A program made the position numbers and the translations under genes. A stretch of DNA of 64,000 bases from Candidula unifasciata (Eukaryota; Mollusca; Gastropoda; Stylommatophora; Geomitridae), in the NCBI GenBank assembly GCA_905116865.2, contig CAJHNH020000825.1:35001-99000 (forward strand). Reading direction: 5' to 3'. The notes beneath the pieces are model-generated. The model ran no database searches, was not told where the DNA came from, and saw only the letters and a list, made by a program, of their open reading frames with translations. Below are positions 59,066 through 64,000 of the stretch, piece by piece; positions within the stretch are counted from its first letter, which is position 1, and each line of letters starts with the position of its first letter.

Positions 59066-59176
59066 TCGTGTCGGCTCTATGGCTAAGTCGCTGCGAACGC
59101 TTCGTAATGCCGGAATGCCGGGTTAGACCCCAGCTGTAGGCCATGCACCTTGCGTTGGTTTCGACAGTGGTATTAA
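59065..59176 (+). mobile_element. SINE family A, 5' half (split copy)
   Basis: Head 'ggctctatggctaagtcgct', B-box-like 'gccgggttagacccc', 'gcaccttgcgttggtttcga'. It stops at the LTR element, and its other half starts at 63040. Confidence 0.9.
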
Positions 59177-59713
59177 TGTACTAGGGTGGAGTGGCCATAA
59201 GTACCAAGATTAAAAATAAAGGAAAATAGTTCGTAAGGTGGGGACTAGAAACAAGGATTTTCTAGTCCAGACACAAGATCTTCTGTGTAAAGTCTAATAA
59301 GCCAGGTAACAAATAAACAAACTACGCACACTAGCCACAAGTACTAATCCGAATCAAAAAGTTGGGACTATCATTATCACATTCACATCTATTTATTTCA
59401 CTGAACATCACCTAAGGTCTTCACGAATAATAATGCATTACAATTCACAACGTGTTAGGAAATACCCTACAATAGATGGAACCTATCTTTCTCTCTACAC
59501 ACCTCAACCCACGTTGCGTAAAATCATTGAACGCAACGGACAAATCAGAACTACATGTTTCTCGTCCTAAAACCAGTGAGCCTAAGAGGGCGAAAATGGT
59601 CACTCCCGTCTGTTTTATCACTTCCTGACCCCCAAGTTGGCCAGGTTTTTTTTTTTAGGTCGCTTAAATAGGCCTAATTCAATTTATGTAACAGTCGTCC
59701 AGCGCCTATTTCA
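59177..59713 (-). repeat. 3' LTR (element sense)
   Basis: 537 bp, TGTACTAGGG...GCGCCTATTTCA on the plus strand. The T10 run near 59650 is longer than in the other LTR. Confidence 0.95.
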
Positions 59714-60119
59714 AGTCTCCTCATCAAATCTGTTTGGCGTCCCGACAACTACACAATAACCTAACAATAATTGTTTACCAATTCTTCCTTAACTCCTGTT
59801 CTTCATTTACTGTGGCATTGACCACAGAAACAAAATTATTTTTCATGACATAACATAATCTCTAGCTACTTGCAGCATCTTTAACATGTACACAATCGTC
59901 AATAACACACAACAAGCAAATCTGCAATATAAAAAAAACACAAAAATGCAAAAATATATCGAATACATCGTGATCAGTAAACATCAGGATTCTTGAGTAG
60001 CTGCTCCCTCTGACATCCAGCAATTCTTGGCAGGCAGGTTTTTTCAGTTGTTTTATTACCTCAGCCGCGGGCTTACATTGGACTGTTTTCCACCACACTT
60101 TGCCACCACCGCGTGACAC

Positions 60120-60235
60120 AAAGAAGTTTGCCCTTGTCACCACCGCGTGACACAAAGAAGTTTGCCCTTGTCACCACCGCGTGTGACACAAAGAAGTTTG
60201 TCCTTGTCACCACCGCGTGACGCTTAAAGGACTTT
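60120..60235 (+). repeat. 34-bp tandem repeat, three units, inside LTR element
   Basis: Units of 'accaccgcgtgacacaaaga' plus 'agtttgcccttgtc'. Confidence 0.95.
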
Positions 60236-60254
60236 CCAACATTTTACCTCAGCT

Positions 60255-60485
60255 TTGACAAAGCCTGATCGGACATACCTCAGCTCTGCGTGAGCTTACA
60301 ATGGACTGATCGGACATACCTCAGCTCTGCGTGAGCTTACAATGGACTGATCGGACATACCTCAGCTCTGCGTGAGCTTACAATGGACTGGTCGGACATA
60401 CCTCAGCTCTGCGTGAGCTTACAATGGACTGATCGGACATACCTCAGCTCTGCATGAGCTTACAATGGACTGATTGGACAACGTT
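60255..60485 (+). repeat. 41-bp tandem repeat, five units, inside LTR element
   Basis: Units of 'gatcggacatacctcagctc' plus 'tgcgtgagcttacaatggact', nearly identical. Confidence 0.95.
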
Positions 60486-60839
60486 ACCTCGGCCGAAGGC
60501 CTACAAATAGACGGATGGGTCACTGCAATGTTATTAAAAACTTCACTGCATACCTCAGTCGGTCAGTGTAATTCACACGTGACTCCCTATATGAAAAGAC
60601 TACAGTTAAACCCGTCACGGAGACATAAAAACAAATAATCTGACCCCAAGCTTAGTCGTAATAGAAAGAAAAACACTTCTAGCATCACACAAACCACACC
60701 GCGAACAATAGGCACACCTTGACCAGCTGATCTTTCTGCACACAACTAATTAGGTCAATAGTTCGCAAACACATTTCCTCAACTCCTCCTCATCTACTAA
60801 GAGTCGCAGTTTATTCTGCTGTCTGCTAGTCAAACACAT

Positions 60840-60975
60840 ACTGTGGTCGCGACTCAGTAGGAGCGCGAAGAATAACATAAATTTCGTCTGACCACGCTTC
60901 ATTGGTATCACCTTCTTCCTGTTCGAGTTTTAAATTGACTTTATCCCCGACCTGGTATCTGACAGTTTCAACGGT
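60840..60975 (-). pseudogene. Possible integrase C-terminal remnant
   Basis: The minus strand encodes 'RYQVGDKVNLKLEQEEGDTNEAWSDEIYVI' and a short end. The 'VGDKV' strand and following pattern resemble the SH3-like C-terminal part of LTR integrases. It is short and could be something else. Confidence 0.35.
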
Positions 60976-61339
60976 CTTTAAAGTAGACTGTTCATTGCTA
61001 GATAACTCAGTGCACAGTTGATTGAACAGAACTGAATTCTCGTTCTGTGGTTTGATTTGGCGAAATCGTCACTTGGAGCTTGTGAACTTTTCTTCCTCCG
61101 TCTCCCCCTCGTGTGTTTAGACGGCGCGTCACTCTGACTGCAAACCTGTTTATCACCGGGCCTCTCACAAGAAACTACACAAGAGAGTCCGTTTAAATCT
61201 GCCGGCGGGCACGACTCGAGCGGGGCCATGTGGGCTCCTACGCCACACTTGGCGAGTTCTGTTCTGACTATAGTTAGCCCGCTTCTTGCCTCTGCACATG
61301 AATAGGGGTGCCGAACTTCACCGACTGGTGTGTTCTTTC

Positions 61340-61405
61340 TGACAGGCATTTCATTAAGTGGGATGACGACTGACAAATAAAACATCGCTTACGCCGTTGC
61401 TTGTG
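61340..61405 (-). pseudogene. Nucleocapsid zinc-knuckle remnant
   Basis: One minus-strand frame reads 'RRKRCFICQSSSHLMKC', a CX2CX4HX3C knuckle (one spacing short of the CCHC norm) after a basic stretch. It is consistent with the Gag nucleocapsid end, downstream of the capsid-like region at 61560-62235. Confidence 0.5.
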
Positions 61406-61559
61406 TTGTGATAAAACAGCTAAAATTTCTTTCAGGTGCTTAATCTCAGATGTTTAAAAGTCCAACTCACCCTTCACATTCGACGACACTGAAGAATTCA
61501 CAGCATTCACCTGCACCGCTGACTCATTATTTAACACCACTTTCTTAATAACAAATCAT

Positions 61560-62235
61560 CACGAACCCATCTGATGGCAAAATCTCTGATAGGATAGAAA
61601 AGTCACACTTAGGTCTTGGTAAACTTTCTCTTGTGCTAATTTTCTACAAATCGTATCTCGCAATTGTAAGATAAACTGATCTCTCAAGATCGACGTATCA
61701 AATAGCGTCATGTTTTCTCTTTCTTCTGTGCGGTAATTATCGCCTCAAATGCTGCATGCATACGATGAGAAAAACAACGGATCGTCTCATTCTCACCGTG
61801 CCGTAGGGAAAAAAAATCTGATGCTAGTTCAACCAACAACGCTTCGATGCTCTCCATACACGTGTTGTATGATATCTAGCAAATCGTTGGCATTCTCTGT
61901 CTGATGTAACTTTAACTCTTGTCTGACACTCGCTGTGACGTGATCGAGCACTACATCAATCTGGTCTGCCGGACACGTTCGTTCATTTCTAAACAAGGCT
62001 CTCACCTGTCGAACAAAATCATCTGTAACCGTGGGGCCTCCTGTCCCATCAAGTGCGTTATGTTTACGCGCTCTGGCAACATAATAACATGCCTGTACCC
62101 TGGTCTGTCTGGCAAACAGGACCCTTCCACCACCGAGGTCGGAGAACTACCTTCATGGTGCACGTTACTGCTCTGCTCGCACGAGTACTCTCCTTCCATC
62201 TTGCTTAGGAGTTTCAACTGAATCTGCCCCACTGG
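61560..62235 (-). pseudogene. Gag remnant of the LTR element
   Basis: Frame pieces on the minus strand: 62232-62002 ('SCLPDRPGYRHVIMLPE'), then, after a one-base shift near 62000, 'VRALFRNERTCPADQIDVVLDHVTASVRQELK', 'NANDLLDIIQHVYGEHRSVVG', a stop, 'SDFFSLRHGENETIRCFSHRM' and 'SILRDQFILQLRDTICRKLAQEK'. The last blocks match the capsid pattern of Ty3-type and domesticated Gag proteins (LL..L...FGE.RSV..L...F..R.Q.E.E....FS). Several frameshifts and stops make it non-functional. Confidence 0.65.
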
Positions 62236-62508
62236 GTCGGCTAGCTATTTCTAAATCTAAGATTCACACCTACTCGAGGAAAACTAGTCACCTTCTCTAC
62301 CAATAACTGAAAACAAGTACACTAATTTGACAACTGTCGGAGAACTAAAAAAGCGACAAATACCATACCCAAAATCTGTGATAAAGGAGCCATACACGTG
62401 GTTGCCATTAAAAACCAATCAAAAACTATAAATCGATAGGATTACCAGAACTAACTAGACAAGACACAAAGTATTTTGTGGCCACCAAACCTGCCGGACG
62501 ACGCCATT

Positions 62509-63039
62509 TGTACTAGGGTGGAGTGGCCCTAAGTACCAAGATTAAAAATAAAGGAAAATAGTTCGTAAGGTGGGGACTAGAAACAAGGATTTTCTAGTCC
62601 AGACACAAGATCTTCTGTGTAAAGTCTAATAAGCCAGGTAACAAATAAACAAACTACGCACACTAGCCACAAGTACTAATCCGAATCAAAAAGTTGGGAC
62701 TATCATTATCACATTCACATCTATTTATTTCACTGAACATCATCTAAGGTCTTCACAAATAATAATGCATTACAATTCACAACGTGTTAGGAAATACCCT
62801 ACAATAGATGGAACCTATCTTTCTCTCTACACACCTCAACCCACGTTGCGTAAAATCATTGAACGCAACGGACAAATCAGAACTACATGTTTCTCGTCCT
62901 AAAACCAGTGAGCCTAAGAGAGCGAAAATGGTCACTCCAGTCTGTTTTATCACTTCCTGACCCCCAAGTTGGCCAGGTTTTTAGGTCGCTTAAATAGGCC
63001 TAATTCAATTTATGTAACAGTCGTCCAGCGCCTATTTCA
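62509..63039 (-). repeat. 5' LTR (element sense)
   Basis: 531 bp, about 99% identical to 59177-59713. Confidence 0.95.
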
Positions 63040-63168
63040 TTAAAAAAGCCGACAATCCAGAAAGCAATGGCAAACTACTTGACGTAAATTTGCCTAGAAA
63101 AACTACGCAACAGCCCCTGGCTGTTGGGGTTGGTTCTGCAAAGTCCTGTAAAGGATTCGCAACTAACA
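63040..63168 (+). mobile_element. SINE family A, 3' half (split copy)
   Basis: Begins with the TTAA duplication, then 'aaaagccgacaatccagaa', 'gcaatggcaaactacttgac', 'gtaaaggattcgcaactaac'. It completes the copy started at 59065. Confidence 0.9.
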
Positions 63169-63178
63169 TATATATATC

Positions 63179-63845
<667 letters not shown>

Positions 63846-63849
63846 ATGC

Positions 63850-64000
63850 TGTAGCATTATCGCTAAGTCGATGCGAACGCTTTGTAATGCCGGGATGCCT
63901 GGTTCGATCCCAGCTGCGGGCAATGCGCCTTGCGTTGGTTTCGACAGTAGTATCAAGAAAGCCGACCGCCCAGAAGCAATGGCAAACTACTGGACGCAAA
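63850..64000 (+). mobile_element. SINE family A, cut by window end
   Basis: A box 'atcgctaagtcgatgcg', B box 'ctggttcgatcccag', 'gcgccttgcgttggtttcg', 'gccgaccgcccagaagcaat'. Clean and probably young; the tail lies beyond the window. Confidence 0.9.

Larger units (their letters stand above)
59177..63039 (-). mobile_element. Young LTR retrotransposon, mostly deleted, inside a SINE
   Basis: Two ~535-bp LTRs (TG...CA) flank 2795 bp of interior. A 4-bp TTAA target duplication lies at 59173-59176 and 63040-63043. On the minus strand a TGGCGTCGTCCGGCAGG PBS-like site starts two bases inside the right LTR, so the element reads right to left. Only Gag-like pieces and short fragments remain; protease, RT, RNase H and integrase core are absent. 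The LTRs differ at about five bases plus a T-run, about 1%, so insertion was recent. Its spread must have depended on enzymes from another element. Confidence 0.92.

Overview
The window looks like repeat-rich intergenic or intronic DNA from a metazoan, most plausibly a mollusc or another marine spiralian. That placement is an inference from transposon content: RTE/CR1-like, I/Jockey-like and restriction-like-endonuclease LINE fragments, a GMR1-type Ty3 retrotransposon, pogo/Tigger, several tRNA-derived SINE families, and very abundant micro- and minisatellites. I find no confidently recognisable host gene. Almost every long open frame is either a microsatellite read-through or part of a transposon.

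Layout. 1-7.5 kb: a LINE tail, degenerate tandem arrays, microsatellites, and one unexplained non-repetitive open frame (6466-7134) with splice-like signals. 7.6-19.8 kb: two copies of one LINE 3' end (7859-9078 and 16462-16965), SINEs of four families (called A-D here) and minisatellites. 20-24.5 kb: dispersed repeats and an RTE-like LINE tail. 24.5-32.9 kb: the most informative block. A minus-strand Ty3/Gypsy-class LTR retrotransposon has Gag, protease, integrase, reverse transcriptase and RNase H in that order (GMR1-type order). It is itself broken by a 729-bp TTAA-flanked MITE, a nonsense codon and a frameshift. It lies between two ~130-bp copies of the edge of a pogo/Tigger element.

33-46 kb: clusters of SINEs, a 250-bp GAAA microsatellite, a GAT-rich minisatellite between inverted copies of another repeat, and an I/Jockey-like LINE tail ending in (TAA)n. 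46-48 kb: a 1658-bp fold-back element with ~585-bp inverted arms, inserted in a 51-bp minisatellite with a 6-bp target duplication. 48.8-52.3 kb: two large minisatellites and a (GTCT)n tract. 53-58.8 kb: three LINE tails, SINEs, and an inverted second copy of an 800-bp repeat first seen at 43.3 kb. 59.1-63.2 kb: a young, mostly gutted LTR element with ~99% identical LTRs inserted inside a SINE of family A. The window ends inside another family A copy.

There is no operon or pathway here. The genes that work together are those of the mobile elements, and nearly all are inactivated. The strongest leads are the atypical integration structure and domain order of the 24.7-32.1 kb retrotransposon and the fold-back element, whose arms carry inward-facing promoter-like motifs.
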